Assembly: GCA_033239125.1 (NCBI GenBank) | Contig: BSWB01000001.1 | Location: 55,581,501-55,645,500 of the forward strand | DNA length: 64,000 nt | Source: Fagopyrum homotropicum | Taxonomy: Eukaryota > Streptophyta > Magnoliopsida > Caryophyllales > Polygonaceae | Direction of reading: 5' to 3' | Notes under the pieces: model-generated | Told to the model about the DNA's origin: nothing | The model's database searches: none | The model's input: the letters and a program-made list of their open reading frames with translations, nothing else | Shown here: positions 42,444 through 55,457 of the stretch, one piece after another | Layout: every line of letters starts with the position of its first letter | Position numbering within the stretch: the stretch's first letter is position 1 | Program-made: the position numbers and the translations under genes

Positions 42444-43998
42444 CTTTTTGCTTTTGTCTTTGCTTTGGTGTGTTCGTGTGTGTTTGGTGTTTGTGTGCTA
42501 CAGTCTAGGTAGCGTGGTAGCCTTGCAAGGCATGAGGATGATGATCCCACATCAAACGTGGGTGGAACGGACGTGGGACTTGGATGGCTAGCGGTGCTTA
42601 GCGCGGGTCCCGACGCCATAATGAACATCGAGAGCTCTCTACCACCTTTGATTGATCATCCATCATCATTTCACATGAGTGAACCAAAATACCAAAGAAA
42701 CACCATTTTTACATTGTGAGGACTCTCTTTCACTCTTCTTTACTTGATTTGCACATTGAGGACAATCTGTTTCTAAGTATGTGGTGGGGTTTTCATGATC
42801 ATTTGCATGATTACCATCTAGGACAATTTAATATTGTCACATGTTTCCTTAGCTATTGCATTGTACATATATATTTCGAAAAATAAAAAAATCAGAAAAT
42901 TTAAAAATTTTAGTGCTTCTAAGTTTGGGTATGACCGTTATGACGAGATTGTCTTGTGAATTGGCTATGGATGGCCTTGTGTGTGGAATGGATCTATGCA
43001 TATGTGGACTTGAAATACTTCTCTTGAATCCCATGCCTGAATTGTGATTATGATGTTTGCCTTGATTGGGTTGAGGATTGATGGTCGGAATTACATGCTT
43101 GTTCTTGCACATCATCTAGGAATGATTGAGGCAATTCATCATTCTCTACTTCTCATCTATATCATGTTGTTTGAGCACCTCACTAAATATAAAAATTTGA
43201 CCTCTTTTGACCTATCCGGGAATGGGAGCATGCTAGTGTGTTAAGTATGTGAAAAGCAAGTGTGGGGTGAAGTTGTTGATGACTGAATGTTGTGAATGAA
43301 GTGCTGAATTTGTTGTGAAAAGTGTTGAAAAAATATAGGTTTGGGGACTTTGGTTTTGATGACGAGTAACTCGGCAGTATTCACATAATCGGGTGTTTGT
43401 GCCTTGCCAAAGTTAGATAAACCGAATGTCCTAACGAGCCTTGGTATGTGTGCCCGGTGTGAGGCACTTCGAAAAAATCCCGAGGTCCGCTAATCACCAA
43501 GGTTTCGGCTTTTTTACACCAATACCAATGTCTCAAAAATAAGTGAAAGAAAAAGAAAGTGAAATAGAAAAGAAAACAAAGAAAAGATGGAGAAAAATAT
43601 ACACTTTCGGGGGAAGTTGATCAAATATGAAATTGTGAAGTTAGTTCCTTTCTCGAATTAGCATCACATGACCTAAAAATTCTCACCTATTCACAACGTT
43701 TCTTGGCCTCTTCTTTCCTAAGCCCTTGTGACCTATTTGCATGTGTGTTAGACTTAGTGATCTAGATTGGATATACTCATGATCATCTTGACTTCTTCAT
43801 TTTCACCTTACATGCATGCTTTCGAGTTAAGTATAATTGTCTTTCCATACCTTCATTCATTTGATGCATGATTGCTTGTCCATTGCCATGAAACATGACT
43901 ATGAAGGTGATCCAAATTTAGAAGCACAATTCCAAAAAGATTTTATGTTGTTTTTGTGCATTTATAAATCATATCATCTCTTAGCCTATAGTTGGACC
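42396..43998 (+). other. 3' non-coding tail of Athila element I
   Basis: Colinear with 13790-15314 of A. PPT-like box AAGTATGTGGTGGGG at 42775-42789. No gene seen. Confidence 0.8.
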
Positions 43999-44036
43999 TT
44001 GCTCGGGGACTAGCAACTCTTAAGTATGGGGTATTT
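43999..44036 (+). other. hairpin and polypurine tract of Athila I
   Basis: TTGCTCG and CTAGCAA around GGGA (one mismatched pair) at 43999-44016, then AAGTATGGGGTATTT to the LTR start at 44037. Confidence 0.78.
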
Positions 44037-45855
44037 TGATAACACGATTTGTGACGTTAGTTTAGGCATCCATTTAGATAGTTTTTCCCGTTATTCATGC
44101 ATAGTTTGGCATTAGTTCATGACGTTTACGTTTAATTCATGCATATTGTCGAGATAGACGTCTACACGATCTATAGTCGGTTTTGTAGGTATTTTGGGGA
44201 ACTTTTGGAGCTTAATCGATACATTCGAGGATCATTCCTCGCGATGACACACTTCCGGACCCATTAAGAAGCAAGCTAGGAGCTAAGGAGAACACATAGG
44301 ACCTTGTTGGTGCATGCCTTGTACCAACTCGTGGCTTAACGATTCAAAGGAAGCTGAACCACCAAAACCAGGGCCCCGAGGCCATTTCCACGCCCGTGGT
44401 TTTGGCCGTGGTTCTCTCTGGACAATTTTGACAGCTGTCACACGATCTCCATAACCGAACCTTACCCTTGATGGAGGATATAAGTGGTCCTGCAGGCTGA
44501 TTCTCTTACACATCCTCTACCACACTCTCTCATTACACATCACTCCAATGGAGGTTACTCTTGGAGGGGAGCAAAAACACTCTCATTTGGAGAAGAAGAA
44601 GAAGAACAACACTTGTCTTAGAGTTCTTAGAGTTTTTTAGGGATTTTTGGAGTGACTTGTTGAAGCATTTGCAAGGGTTTGTACGGAACGATTTGGACCT
44701 TCTTTTGAATGGTTGTAAGTCTTTCTTAAACATATATTCAGCTTGGGTTACTTGTGTTTACTTGTTTCTCCCCTCTTTCATTTCGTTTTCTTGCTATGGA
44801 AACCATGAATGTTTGCTTGTTGAGTTTGAATGTTAAAATGCTTGTTGTTGGCTAAATAGTTGTGATTCTAGCGTAATGGAATGATGGTTATAGCTTGGAC
44901 TATGATAGAATAGACTTAAATTTATCTTTGGAAGATTTGCTTGCTCGAACTTAACTGTTGTTACAAGTCACGGTCTGTTCTTATATAACCACGGCCGTGG
45001 TTCTTGATTATCATCCCATGGTTTGCTCTGTTGTGCTTGTGTTGATAAATTTGAATGTTAGGATGTTACATTGTTGAAATCCTAGTGTTTGTTAAGCATA
45101 ATCTAGCCTAGGGTGACCTAATTCTAGCAAACTTAGTGAGGAAAGAGACCTACTTGGTGATTTCCGACCTTAAGTACCAATGTTGACGAACTCTAGGTAG
45201 TAGTGAGCCTCATAAGCCGCTATTGGATTGAGTGTGCTAGGATTGATGTTTATTACTTGACTTCCCAAGACTTACCCGGTAAGGATAGGTTAGACTCCTA
45301 GATAGCAATCCGGTTTGTGTAGATTTCCCAACCTTAGGCTCCTAGAGACTTACCCGGTGATAGGACCTTAGTTGCGGGATTAGTTGATCATGAGACCTAC
45401 CCGGTGATTGATTCCATTTGAGAAACACCCCTTCCCAACATACCATAGCTAGTCCAAGATTGATTAGAAGCTTGAGTCCAATGCCATAACCGGAAGTCCT
45501 AACCTCTAGAATCCGCTATTCTCTCTTTGATCACATATCTCGTGTTTGTGTTGCTAGCTAAATATGTTAGTTTGTTTTATAATCTTGCATCATTTGTGAT
45601 CTTTGTTGATCACCACAAAACCAAACCCAAAAATATCATGATTTTCATTTCTTTATTCCCTTCTCTTTTCTTAGACTAGATTTTCACTATCCATAATTAC
45701 GTATTTGATTCGATTTCACCTTAGTTTTTGTGTTCGACCTCGGAATACTATCCTTGCTACAAAACGACCCATACCCTGTGGGTTCGCTAGGAGTTAGGAA
45801 AATATATCGAGTTACAAATTTAAGAATTTTTGGGCTACACATTTCTAGCGTAACA
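44037..45855 (+). repeat. LTR shared by Athila I and B
   Basis: 1819 bases, TGATAACACG...AGCGTAACA, same family as LTR A. CCACGCCCGTGG and GGCCGTGG at 44388-44412 (U3), perfect palindrome CCACGGCCGTGG at 44989-45000 (leader), TTACCCGGTAA-type motifs at about 45146, 45268, 45345 and 45393. Confidence 0.92.
44479..44484 (+). promoter_or_regulatory. TATA box of Athila I/B LTR
   Basis: TATAAG in GGATATAAGTGGTCCTGCAG, same context as 15794-15799 and about 65 bases after the CCGTGG repeats. Confidence 0.6.
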
Positions 45856-45861
45856 AGTTTT

Positions 45862-45879
45862 TGGCGCCGTTGCCGGGGA
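45862..45879 (+). other. primer binding site, tRNA-Asp type (element B)
   Basis: TGGCGCCGTTGCCGGGGA, six bases after the LTR end. Confidence 0.93.
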
Positions 45880-45997
45880 CTAGGTCTAGATTGAATCATT
45901 GTTTGTGATTGTTTATAGTGTAGGTCTTTCTTGTTGCTGTTGATCTTTTTTGGTTTGTGTCTTTGAATTTTCAGGACATCTCTCACTCTTTAGGTGC

Positions 45998-47470
45998 ATG
46001 CAAAGTTCTCGTGGCAAGGCTTTAGCTCCATTCGATCCCGAACCGGAGAAAACCCTTAAAGCTAGATCTAAGAGCATTAAGAAGAAGAAGGAGATGGCCA
46101 CAAGAGATCTTCAAGTTGAGTTAGATGATGTCTTAGAGCAAATTAGGCTAAGGGATGACTCTTGGAGAATGAGAGGAGACTTGCCAATGAGAGGCAAGAA
46201 GCAACTAGGAGGGAAATTGAAGAGATTAGGCAAGCTCTTGTGCAAAGAGAGCTTAATCGTCAACAACCACCACCACCACCACCACCGCAGCCGGCGGTTA
46301 ATGTTCGGTTCGAGCTGATCATGATTGAGGAGCCACAAACGTTAGGGCAACGTATGGATCCGGCTCAAAGAGTGCACCGTCCGGGTGTGAACTTAGGAGA
46401 TCCCGCAGCCCATGATTACGAGCTCCGCCCTCAAGTTCTACAAATGATCCGGCATAATCAATTTGGAGGGATGGAAGGAGAGTCTCCTCATCAACACTTG
46501 ATGAACTATGAGATCTTGATGGAGACTCTAAGGCTGCCTAGATTGGAGAACAACAACCATAAGCTTAGGGCTTTTTCTTTCTCACTTAAGGATAAAGTCT
46601 TGGCTTGGTACCAATCCATTCCACTAGGACGTGTGAGTACCTGGGAGGAGATGACAACCGAGTTCTTGACAATGTTCTTCCCACTTTCCAAGACAACCGA
46701 GCTAAGAGGGAAGATCAATGCCTTCGTGATGAAGGATAGAGAGAGCCTATTCAAATCTTTGGAGAGGTTCAAGGACCTCCTCCTAGATTGTCCACACCAT
46801 GGGATACCAAAGATAGATCTATTGGAGATCTATTTCAAGGGGCTTGATGAGGATAGCCAATTCAAGCTCCAATCACTTTCTGGAGGAACATTCATGGAGA
46901 AGAATGTAAATGAGGCTTGGGACTTTGTAGAGAAGAAAGCCTTGGTGATAGAAAAGTACTCCCATAGGAAGGGTGATGGGAGGAAACCGGGAGTATATGA
47001 AGTGAGTGAAGTCACCATGAGCAACTACAAACTTGATGCAATCAACAATAAGCTTATGTCTTTGAGGGAGTTGTGTGCCACAACCTTGAAGAATCAAGCA
47101 AGTCATCAAGTGCAAGTGCAAGCCAACTTGGCTTCCAAAGAGGAGGACATTAACTACATGGGAAGGGGCAACTTCAACAATTATCAAGGCCCTAGAACTT
47201 CAACAACAACAGCCGGCAATACAACAGCTACCGGCCTAATCACAACCATCCCGGGTTCTACAATTCCAACCCGGATGGTCCCTTGAACCCTCCCGCTTCC
47301 ACAAGCGCAGCTCAACCACCTAAGGCTTCACAAGAGCCTCCACCCGGTTTTGCTCAACCTGCTAAGGATAGAACTGAGATGATGTTTGAATAGTTGCTTG
47401 GAAGGTTGAATGGACTTTAGAGCACGGTGACTTCCATTTCGAATGCTCAAAAGGTGCTAGAAGCACAAGT
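45998..47470 (+). pseudogene. gag: Athila-like gag pseudogene, element B
   Basis: ATG 45998 (MQSSRGKALAPFDPEPEKT), then a frameshift near 46157 into the frame 46162-47286, which covers the Pro run (PPPPPPP near 46265-46290), QRVHRPGVNLGDPAAHDYELRPQVLQMIRHNQFGG, FSLKDKVLAWYQSIPLGRVSTWEEMTTEFL and the C-terminal linker. A one-base deletion near 47193 shifts the Asn/Tyr-rich end. The gag core is uninterrupted here, unlike A. Confidence 0.9.
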
Positions 47471-48330
47471 GTTCCAAAAGGCGGGTGAAGCACAAAGGGA
47501 TCCGGGAAAGCTTCCCGGAAGGACCGAGGACAATCCTAGAGGCCAAGTGTTGGCCATTACAACAAGGAGTGGGCTGAGCATGAAAGATCCCTTACCTAAA
47601 GGGAATGACAAGGGAAAGCAAGTAGTAGTGGAGGAAGAGCCATTACAAGAAGAAGAAGGCAAGAGCAAAAATTGTTGAGCTAACATATGTGGCACCTCCT
47701 CCATACAAGCCACCACTACCATTCCAACAATCACGAGCAAGAGCTCGCTTGGACAAACATTTCGGTAAATTCCTTGAACTTATTTCTAAATTGCATATTA
47801 ACATTCCGTTCATGGATGCTATTCTTGGTATGCCGGCCTATTGAAAGTTTTTGAAGGAGATACTCTCCAACAAGAGGAAGTTGGAGGAGTATGGAGAAGT
47901 GAGAATGACAAAGAGATCTTCCGAATTGATTCATACCATGAGGGAGGAGATGCCTCCTAAGCTAAGAGATCCGGGATCTTTTTGTGTGTCGATTGGGGTT
48001 GGAGAATTACAATATGAAGCCATATGTGATCTTGGAGCAAGTGTAAGCATTATCCCGCTTGCACTTTGCAACAAGGTTGGGTTAGGAGAGCCAAAGCCAG
48101 TCAAGATGACCCTCTACATGGCGGACCGCTTAATCACTCACCCTGTAGGAATTCTAGAGGACATACCGGTTCAGCTTGGGAAGTTCTATGTGCCAATAGA
48201 CTTGTTGTTTTGGACATCCCGGCAGACTACCCGGTTCCTATCATCTTAGGGAGGCCATTCTTATCCACATCCGGATGTTTACTTGATTGCAAAAATGGAA
48301 TCCTCTCCTTCAACATAGGAGAAGAGAATA
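47471..48330 (+). pseudogene. Athila-like protease region, element B
   Basis: Linker (EDNPRGQVLAITTRSG), stop at 47676-47678, then the frame 47851-48249 with CDLGASVSIIPLALCNKVGLGEPKPVKM and a frameshift near 48203. The protease end VVLDIPADYPVPIILGRPFLSTSGCLLDCKNGILSF is in the next frame. It keeps the segment deleted in A. Confidence 0.87.
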
Positions 48331-49965
48331 TCAAGTTCAAGCTGTCCATAATGATGAAGGGGCCGGCCGTTGGTGAAGATGTCTTCAACATTGTTGAGCA
48401 AGAGAAATCTAGAGAAGTTGTGAGCTCGATCTTGATCAAGGACCCACTTCAGAAGGTTCTTAGCTTGAGTTTGATGGAGGAAGGAGTTGAGGATGATTGT
48501 AATGAAGAAATCAAGGCTTTGGATGCATTGGAAAAGGAGACAAGTGCTGAAATTGAAGTGCACGAAGGTGTGCTGAATCACTGTAGGAACCACGGCCTGG
48601 CACCAGAAACCACAGCCATAATTTTACCCGTGGAACTCTCTTTAATGTCCAAAAGTGCCAGTTTCTCGGATTCCACGCCCGTGGTTGTGCTAGAGGTCGT
48701 GGTTTTTCCCGTAGTTTCTCCAAAAAGTGCCTTAGTTGTTGATCAAGCTTCAAGGAGTCTTGGAGAGACTTCCACGGCTTTGGAATCATCTCAACCTACA
48801 TTGTATGGATCATCTCAACCTCCTAAACAGGATCTTAAGCCCCTCCCTTCTCATTTAAAGTATGCTTTCCTTGGTTTAAATTTTACTTATCCGGTGATTG
48901 TGAATGCATCTTTGAATGATGATGAGCTTGATAGATTGTTGAATGAGTTGAAATTGCATAGGAGAGCTATTGGATACACTATTGATGATTTAGTTGGCAT
49001 TAAACCTTCCTTTTGCATGCGTAAAATCATGATGGAAGATAATCATAAACCTTCAATTGAACCTCAAAGAAGATTGAATCCTATAATGAAAGAGGTAGTG
49101 AAGAAAGAGATCCTAAAATTGCTAGATACGGGACTGATTTTCCCGATTTCGGATAGTAAATGGGTTAGTCCCGTACATGTTGTTCCTAAGAAGGGTGGTA
49201 TGACCGTACCAACTAATGGGAACAATGAACTAATCCCTACTAGGACGGTTACGGGATGGAGAATGTGTATTGACTATAGGAAGCTAAATATTGCCTCTAG
49301 GAAAGATCACTTCCCCCTTCCTTTTATTGACCAAATGCTAGAGAGATTAGCTCAACATTCACACTTTTGTTACTTAGACAGCTATAGTGGGTTTTTCCAA
49401 ATCCCTATTCAGACGGATGACCAAGAGAAAACAACATTTACATGTCTTTGGGAAACATTTGCATATAGGAGAATGCCATTTGGGTTGTCTAATGCACCCG
49501 CCACCTTTCAAAGGTGTAAGATGACTATTTTTTCTGAATATATTGAGAACATTAAGGAAGTGTTTATGGATGATTTCTCGGTGTATGGATCTACATTTGA
49601 TGATTGCTTAGCTAACTTGTCTTTGGTGTTAAAGCGTTGTGAGGAAACTAACCTTGTTTTGAATTCGGAGAAATGCCACTTCATGGTGAGTGATGGCATT
49701 GTGTTGGGTCATTTGTTTCCCAACCGAGGCATTGAGGTTGATAGAGCAAATATAGAAACAATAAAGAAGTTGCCGCCACCTACCTCGGTGAAAGGGGTAA
49801 GGAGTTTCTTGGGGCATGCCGGTTTTTACCGGAGGTTTGTAAAATATTTCTCTAAAATTTCTAAGCCTCTCACTAACCTACTAATGAAAGATGTTGAGTT
49901 TGTTTTCTCCAAAGATTGTCTTGAAGCATTTTGTAGGTTGAAGAATGCCTTGATCTCCGCCCCAT
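48331..49965 (+). pseudogene. Athila-like linker and reverse transcriptase, element B
   Basis: Open frame to 50003. The linker encodes an acidic stretch and then, at 48591-48716, the CCACGG/CCGTGG repeats (HGLAPETT ... STPVVVLEVVVFPVV). RT motifs: SDSKWVSPVHVVPKKGGM, TVTGWRMCIDYRKLN, DHFPLPFIDQMLERL, CYLDSYSGFFQIPI, MPFGLSNAPATFQRCK and the catalytic box FMDDFSVYG, all without a stop. This is the best preserved RT in the window. A one-base deletion at about 49966 ends the frame. Confidence 0.93.
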
Positions 49966-50360
49966 CATGCAACCTCCGGATTGGACCCTTCCGTTTGAGA
50001 TAATGTGTGATGCAAGTGATGTGGCCGTTGGGGCTGTTTTGGGACAAAGGAAAGATGGGCTTACACATGCCATCTAATATGCTAGCAAGACGCTAGATGA
50101 CACCCAACTCAACCATGCCACAACCGAGAAGGAGTTCCTAGCGGTGATATATGCCTTTGAGAAGTTCCGGTCATATCTTGTGGGAGCCAAGGTCAATGTG
50201 TACACGGATCATGTTGCGTTCCGTTATCTTCTCACAAAGAAGGATGCCAAGCCTCGCCTCATTTGGTGGATCCTTCTCCTTCACGAGTTTGACTTGGAAA
50301 TTCTGGACAAGAAAGGGTTCCGAAAATTCAGTGGCGGACCATCTTAGTAGGCTTCCACCA
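49966..50360 (+). pseudogene. Athila-like RNase H, element B
   Basis: MCDASDVAVGAVLGQRKDG, then TAA at 50075-50077 in the HAI-YAS position (the same stop as in A), TEKEFLAVIYAFEKFRSYLVGAKVNVYTDHVAFRYLL, and a frame change near 50320. Acidic residues are retained. Confidence 0.9.
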
Positions 50361-51467
50361 TTGGAGATTGAGAGAGATGATATCCCGATTGATGACTCAT
50401 TCCGGGATGAGCAATTGCAAATAATGGAGGAGTGCTTGCTTCAAGTGTCTAGAGGGAGTTAGCCATGGTATGCGGACATAGTGAAATACCTTGTATGTGA
50501 GGAGATGCCACCTGGTTTGTCATATGCCCAAAGGAAAAAGTTCTTCAAAGATGTGAGGCATTACTATTGGAGCGAGCCTCTCTTGTTCAAGAGAGGACCA
50601 GATGGAGTCCTTAGGAGGTACATTCCGGAGGATGAGGTGGAGAGTGTGATCCGCCATTGTCACTCCTTACCATGTGGAGGCCATGCTAGCTCACACAAGA
50701 CGTGTGCAAACGTATTGCAATCCGGATTTTATTGGCCAAACTTGTTTAGGGATGTGCAGAATTTTGTAGTGGCATGTGATGCTTGCCAAAGGACGGGCAA
50801 CATCTCAAGGAGGAATGACATGCCCTTGAACAACATACAAGAGGTTGAGATATTTGATTTTTGGGGTGTGGACTTCATGGGGCCATTCCCCTCTTCATGT
50901 GGCAACCTCTACAATCAATTGGCGGTAGATTATGTGTCGAGATGGGTGGCGGCAATCGCCTCTCCCACAAATGATGCCAAATTTGTGGTAAGGTTCTTCA
51001 ACCGAGTCATCTTCCCTAGGTTTGGAACACCAAGAGTGATCATAAGTGATGGAGGGAAGCATTTGACTAATAGGAACTTTGGGACACTTTTGGCTAAGTA
51101 TGGGGTGACTCATAAGGTGGCAACACCTTACCATACCCAAACTAGTGGTCAGGTGAAGATCTCCAACCGGGAGATAAAGGGGATACTTGAGAAGACGGTT
51201 TCTAGGACAAGGAAAGATTGGGCTATGAAGTTCGATGATGCTTTGTGGGCTTATAGAACCGCCTTCAAGACACCGATTGGCACCACTCCCTACAAGCTAG
51301 TTTATGGAAAGTCTTAACACCTTCCGGTGGAGATGGAGCATAGGGCGTATTGGGCCATAAGATGGCTGAATTTTGACCTCAAGGAAGCCGGTGAGAAGAG
51401 GTTGCTAGACATTAATGCTCTTGAGGAGATCCGGTTGGATGCCTATGAAAATGCCCGGATTTAGAAG
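50361..51467 (+). pseudogene. Athila-like integrase, truncated, element B
   Basis: Zinc domain HCHSLPCGGHASSHKTC ... CDACQRTG. Core with WGVDFMGPF (first Asp present), IISDGGKHL (second Asp) and HTQTSGQVKISN, where the third catalytic residue Glu is Lys. TAA at 50459-50461 and 51315-51317. The C-terminus is cut at about 51467 by inverted element E; AAGGATAATA at the seam suggests microhomology. Confidence 0.9.
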
Positions 51468-52230
51468 GATAATATGCGGGTATGTCAAGTACAACAAAGT
51501 CAATAGGTAAATAGAAGTTACCTAACTTGACGGGAACGTCGTCGAAGATGCCCACGGGATGGGTAATGGAGCGATCCGCCATGTATAGCCTTATCTTCAC
51601 CGGCTTGGGCTCTCCAAGTCCGATCTTCTCACATAGCTTCAGCAGGATGATACTCACGCTGGCTCCTAGATCACACAATGCCTCATAAGTTACATCCCCA
51701 ACTTGAATGGGAATGCAACATGAACCGGGATCTGTCAATTTGGGTGGCATCTTCTCCTTCATGATTTGAATGAGCTCCGAGGACTTAGATGTCATCCTTA
51801 CTTCTCCAAAGTCTTCCAGCTTTCTCTTCCTTGATAGAATCTCCTTCAGAAACTTCCCATAGGCGGGCATCCCTAGAATGGCATCAAGGAAAGGGATGTT
51901 AATGTGTAGTTTATTCATTAGGTCTAGAAACTTACCAAAATGCTTGTCTAGATGTGCTCTGGCCCTTGACTGGGGGAAATGAAGTGGTGGTTTATAAGCA
52001 TGAGGATAAAATTTAGATTTATCCTTCGCTTTCTGGGGCTCCACCTCGGTTGGCACCTCCACCGAAGTGTTCCTCGTCTGATCCTGGACTGAGGTGTTCT
52101 TAGTCTGTTCTGGCACCAACTGAGGTACTAGATCTGCAGTTTTTAGTCCACTTCTTGTTGTTATTGTCATAATTTGTCCCTTAGGGCTGCTCTCTGTCCT
52201 TGTTGGGAGCTTCCTTGGATCTCTTGGCAC
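51468..52230 (-). pseudogene. Athila-like protease region, element E
   Basis: Open frame 52392-51412 (minus). Linker PKGQIMTITTRSG, then a segment at 52033-52100 with ACCTCGGT/ACCGAGGT repeats like those of its LTR (encoding NTSVQDQTRNTSVEVPTEVEP). Next HFGKFLDLMNKLHINIPF and active site CDLGASVSIILLKLC, followed by FYLPIDFVVLDIPAYYP at the junction. The last 18 codons of the frame are inverted B sequence. The protease is nearly complete and has no stop. Confidence 0.87.
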
Positions 52231-53601
52231 TTCATTCGCCTTGTTAAAGAATTGTTGCTCTAAGGCTTTTTGTGCTTTCGAAAATGAATTCATTGATGTC
52301 TCCATAACGTTGAGCTTGATCAAAATTTCCTCAAGCACTGCATCTTTCTTCTCTAGCTGGGACAAACTTGATCCAGACTCCTGGCTTCTCAATGGAGTAG
52401 AAGAAGAAGAAGGGGGTTAAGAGCATTTTGAGCATGAGAATAAGGGTTACCCGGATTTTGTTGATTAAATCTCCAATTGTGTTGTTAGAGTTTCTATTGT
52501 TGTTGTAAATGTTGTTCCACGCCCTTGATAGTTGTTTTTTCCTTGATATCCTCCATCTTGATCCTTCTTCATTTGAGCTACTAAAAACTCTTCAATGCCT
52601 TTACCTTATTGCTAAGCGAGGTGAGTTGAGCTCCATTTGATGATGTCTCCTTGAAGTTAACTCTCCTTGCTCCATTCTCGGTTCCTTGATGGGAGTACTT
52701 CTCCATATGCAAAGATTGCTTTTCAATGAACTCCCAAGCTTTGTCTATCAACATATCCATGAATGTGCTAGCTGAAAGTAGTTGGAGATTGAATTGAGTA
52801 GCTCCATCGAATCCCTTGAAGTATATCTCCAGCAATTCGATCTTTGGAATCCCATGATGTGGGAAATCCATTAGAACATCCTTGAATCTCTCCCATGACT
52901 TGGACAAACTCTCCTTGTCCTTCATGATAAATGCATTGATCTTTCTCCTCATTTCAGCGGTCTTAGAGGAAGGAAAGAACTTAGTTAGAAACTCCGTCGT
53001 CATCTCTTCCCAAGTGTTGATCTTTCCGGGCGGAAGAAGTTGATACCAAGCAAGCGCCTTGTCCTTCAAAGAGAAATAGAAAGGCCTTAGCTTGTAGTTG
53101 TTGTTTTCCAGTCTTGAAGGTCTCAAGGTCTCCATCAGAATCTCATAGTTTTCCATATGCTGATGCGGAGACTCCCTCTCTAAACCTCCGAATTGACATT
53201 GTCGGATCATTGATAGAACTTGCGGTCGAAGTTCATAATCATCCTCACCTGGATCACCAAGGTTGACTCCTGGACGCCTCCTGGACGCCTCACTTGCTGA
53301 TTAGGGCATCTGAGACTGGGTCCTGCCTCGGTCGAGGATCTTGGATCGGTCGAGGAAGAAATTGGGTCCTCAGAGCGGCCATATCTGCTTCAATTCCTTC
53401 AGTTCTGGCGCGAGTCTCTTCTCTCTCTCGCTGCAGTTCTTCTCTATTGAGGGGTAGTTGTTCCAACGCCTCCTTCAATTCGGCTTCAAGATCGCGATCG
53501 TCTTGATTGGCCGTCTTAGCTTCTCTTAATTGTCGCTTGTATGTCTTATCTGGTTCGGGATCGTAAGGAACGATTTCCTTTCCAGCACGGGTTCTTCGCA
53601 T
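52231..53601 (-). pseudogene. gag: Athila-like gag pseudogene, element E
   Basis: ATG 53601 (MRRTRAGKEIVPYDPEPDKT). Charged coiled-coil-like region, then PRPIQDPRPRQDP, then a frameshift beside an 11-base tandem duplication at about 53266-53288. The core is in 53210-52581 (MIRQCQFGGLERESPHQHMENYEILMETLRPSRLENNN, FSLKDKALAWYQLLPPGKINTWEEMTTEFL). The Asn-rich C-terminus (52440-52580) is degraded. Confidence 0.88.
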
Positions 53602-53703
53602 AAACCTAAGGAAAGATTTGCGAAAACACTCAAGTAGAGTGGTTAATAGCAACTAGGGCAATTGCCCCGAAAGACAACCGAAACCGGCTTGATCTAGACC
53701 AAG

Positions 53704-53721
53704 TCCCCGACAACAGCGCCA
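53704..53721 (-). other. primer binding site, tRNA-Asp type, two changes (E)
   Basis: Minus strand TGGCGCTGTTGTCGGGGA; both differences from the A/B/H site are C to T, as expected from decay of methylated cytosines. Confidence 0.9.
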
Positions 53722-54918
53722 AAAACTTGTTCGCTCCAAACGGTGTGTGCAAGCTTTAAAATTTATAACCCAAGAAGTATGCTTGAACAAATATGCGAAC
53801 CCGCAATGTACAAGTCAATTGTAATAAAGGCAAGAATTCCAGGGGTCGATCACGGGGCTTAGGTGAAACAAAGCACAGAATCAGGTTGTCAAATATTGCA
53901 ATTAACTAAAAGCAATTAAAGCAATCAAAGATGATGTAAAAGTCAAGTAAGGGGAAACGCGAATTCTATGGATTAAAGAATCTAGTTGTAGTTCCGACTC
54001 AAGATCTCAAATGATAACGCGGACAAAGATGAGGTTTGCAAAGGGAAGGTGTTTCTAGGGTGGGAATAGATCACCGGGTAAGTCTCACTACTCACTATCC
54101 CAAACAAAAACTCTTATTACCGTGTAAGTCTCAAGGTACTAAGGAAAGGAACTATAATCTCAAACCAACACACCACCCAAGGGAACATAATAAACCTTTA
54201 CCGAGTAAGTCTCAGGATAACTCACAAAGATGGGGTGAAGGCGCACTCAAGCCCCAACAAAGGATAAACCTTTATTACCTACACTCATGATCTTAGGTAA
54301 ACAAACAAAGGAAACACCTGGTAAATCTCATCCTAGGCTTGTATTGAACCAGAAATGGTATAATAAGGATAGGATTTGGCAGACTTAAACTCTTAACTCA
54401 GAATAGGTTCAGGAAAGGTCACCTCGTTCAGTCAGATTCCACCCCCGCCGAGATGATCAACGACTGAGCGAGGTGTTCTAGGGTTAAGATTAGGACTCGA
54501 GCTTTCAGGGTCCTGTTGGGATTAAGATCATTCTATTATCGTCTTTCTCACAACTTTCAGCCAATCAACCTAGAATCGCATGAGAAACTTAGCCAACAAT
54601 CATCATGATAACAATAATCAATTTAATGGAATAGGAATCAATATTCGAACAAGAAAACCTTAAGGAAAAGGTCTCAATAACTGAATCAAACAATCAACAA
54701 ACTACGTTCCTCAAGTCACAAACTAGCAAAGACAATAAACCAAAAAGACAATCTAAGAAAGTGTTACAAAATCCTTCAAAAAGCAACTCAAACTATGATT
54801 CCTTCCTTCCTTGAACTTTAATCTTCAATACTTCCTTCAATTTTTCCTTCAAAACCTCCAGAAAATTGCTCAACTACTGGATGCTCCAAGCATGGTTGAA
54901 TTGTGGAAAATCCAAACC

Positions 54919-54926
54919 TTTATATA
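54919..54926 (-). promoter_or_regulatory. TATA box of E LTR
   Basis: TATATAAA on the minus strand (CCTATATAAAGG), same as in F at 61880-61887. Confidence 0.65.
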
Positions 54927-55457
54927 GGAGAATTATCTTCCAAAGATAAAATATCTTAGAAAGATAATTTCCTATAAAATATATATCTCTCTCTAAAAAT
55001 CAATCAATCAGAAATCATATGTTCCTTCCAGAAATCCAGCCAAAAATATATGATATCTTCTTTCCAAAAATAAAAGATCTCATCCAAAAATATAGATCTC
55101 GCTGGCGACAGGGTGTTCGTCTCGGTCGGGGCGCTCCTCAAGATCACCTCGGTCAAGGTGACACTGTAGCTGACCGAGGTGAATCTCGATTGAATGTGAA
55201 ATCTCTCGAATCTGGTCCAAAGTAAATCTTCTTAATCAATTTCATGCTTCTTGAGGCTTTCTTTAAGCTCCAGAATGTAGCTCAAATGACTCCTTAGCTT
55301 CCTTAGCTCCATTTTAATACAAAGCGTGCCATTTTACCTACAACTACAACGAAACTAGGTGTAGACCTCGATTCCCATAAAGGTGGACAAAATAACAATA
55401 TTATCACAAAATATACATCCATACATGCATATTTATGAAGATAAAACGTCTAAACTA

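Larger units (their letters stand above)
42396..51467 (+). mobile_element. Athila-like element(s) I/B in tandem arrangement
   Basis: Left part: 3' internal tail, PPT, LTR (44037-45855). Right part: the same LTR followed by PBS, gag, protease, RT, RNase H and integrase up to 51467. One LTR therefore serves as 3' LTR of the left and 5' LTR of the right element, as after unequal recombination between LTRs. Same subfamily as A. The integrase end, 3' region and second LTR are lost at the junction with E. Confidence 0.88.
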
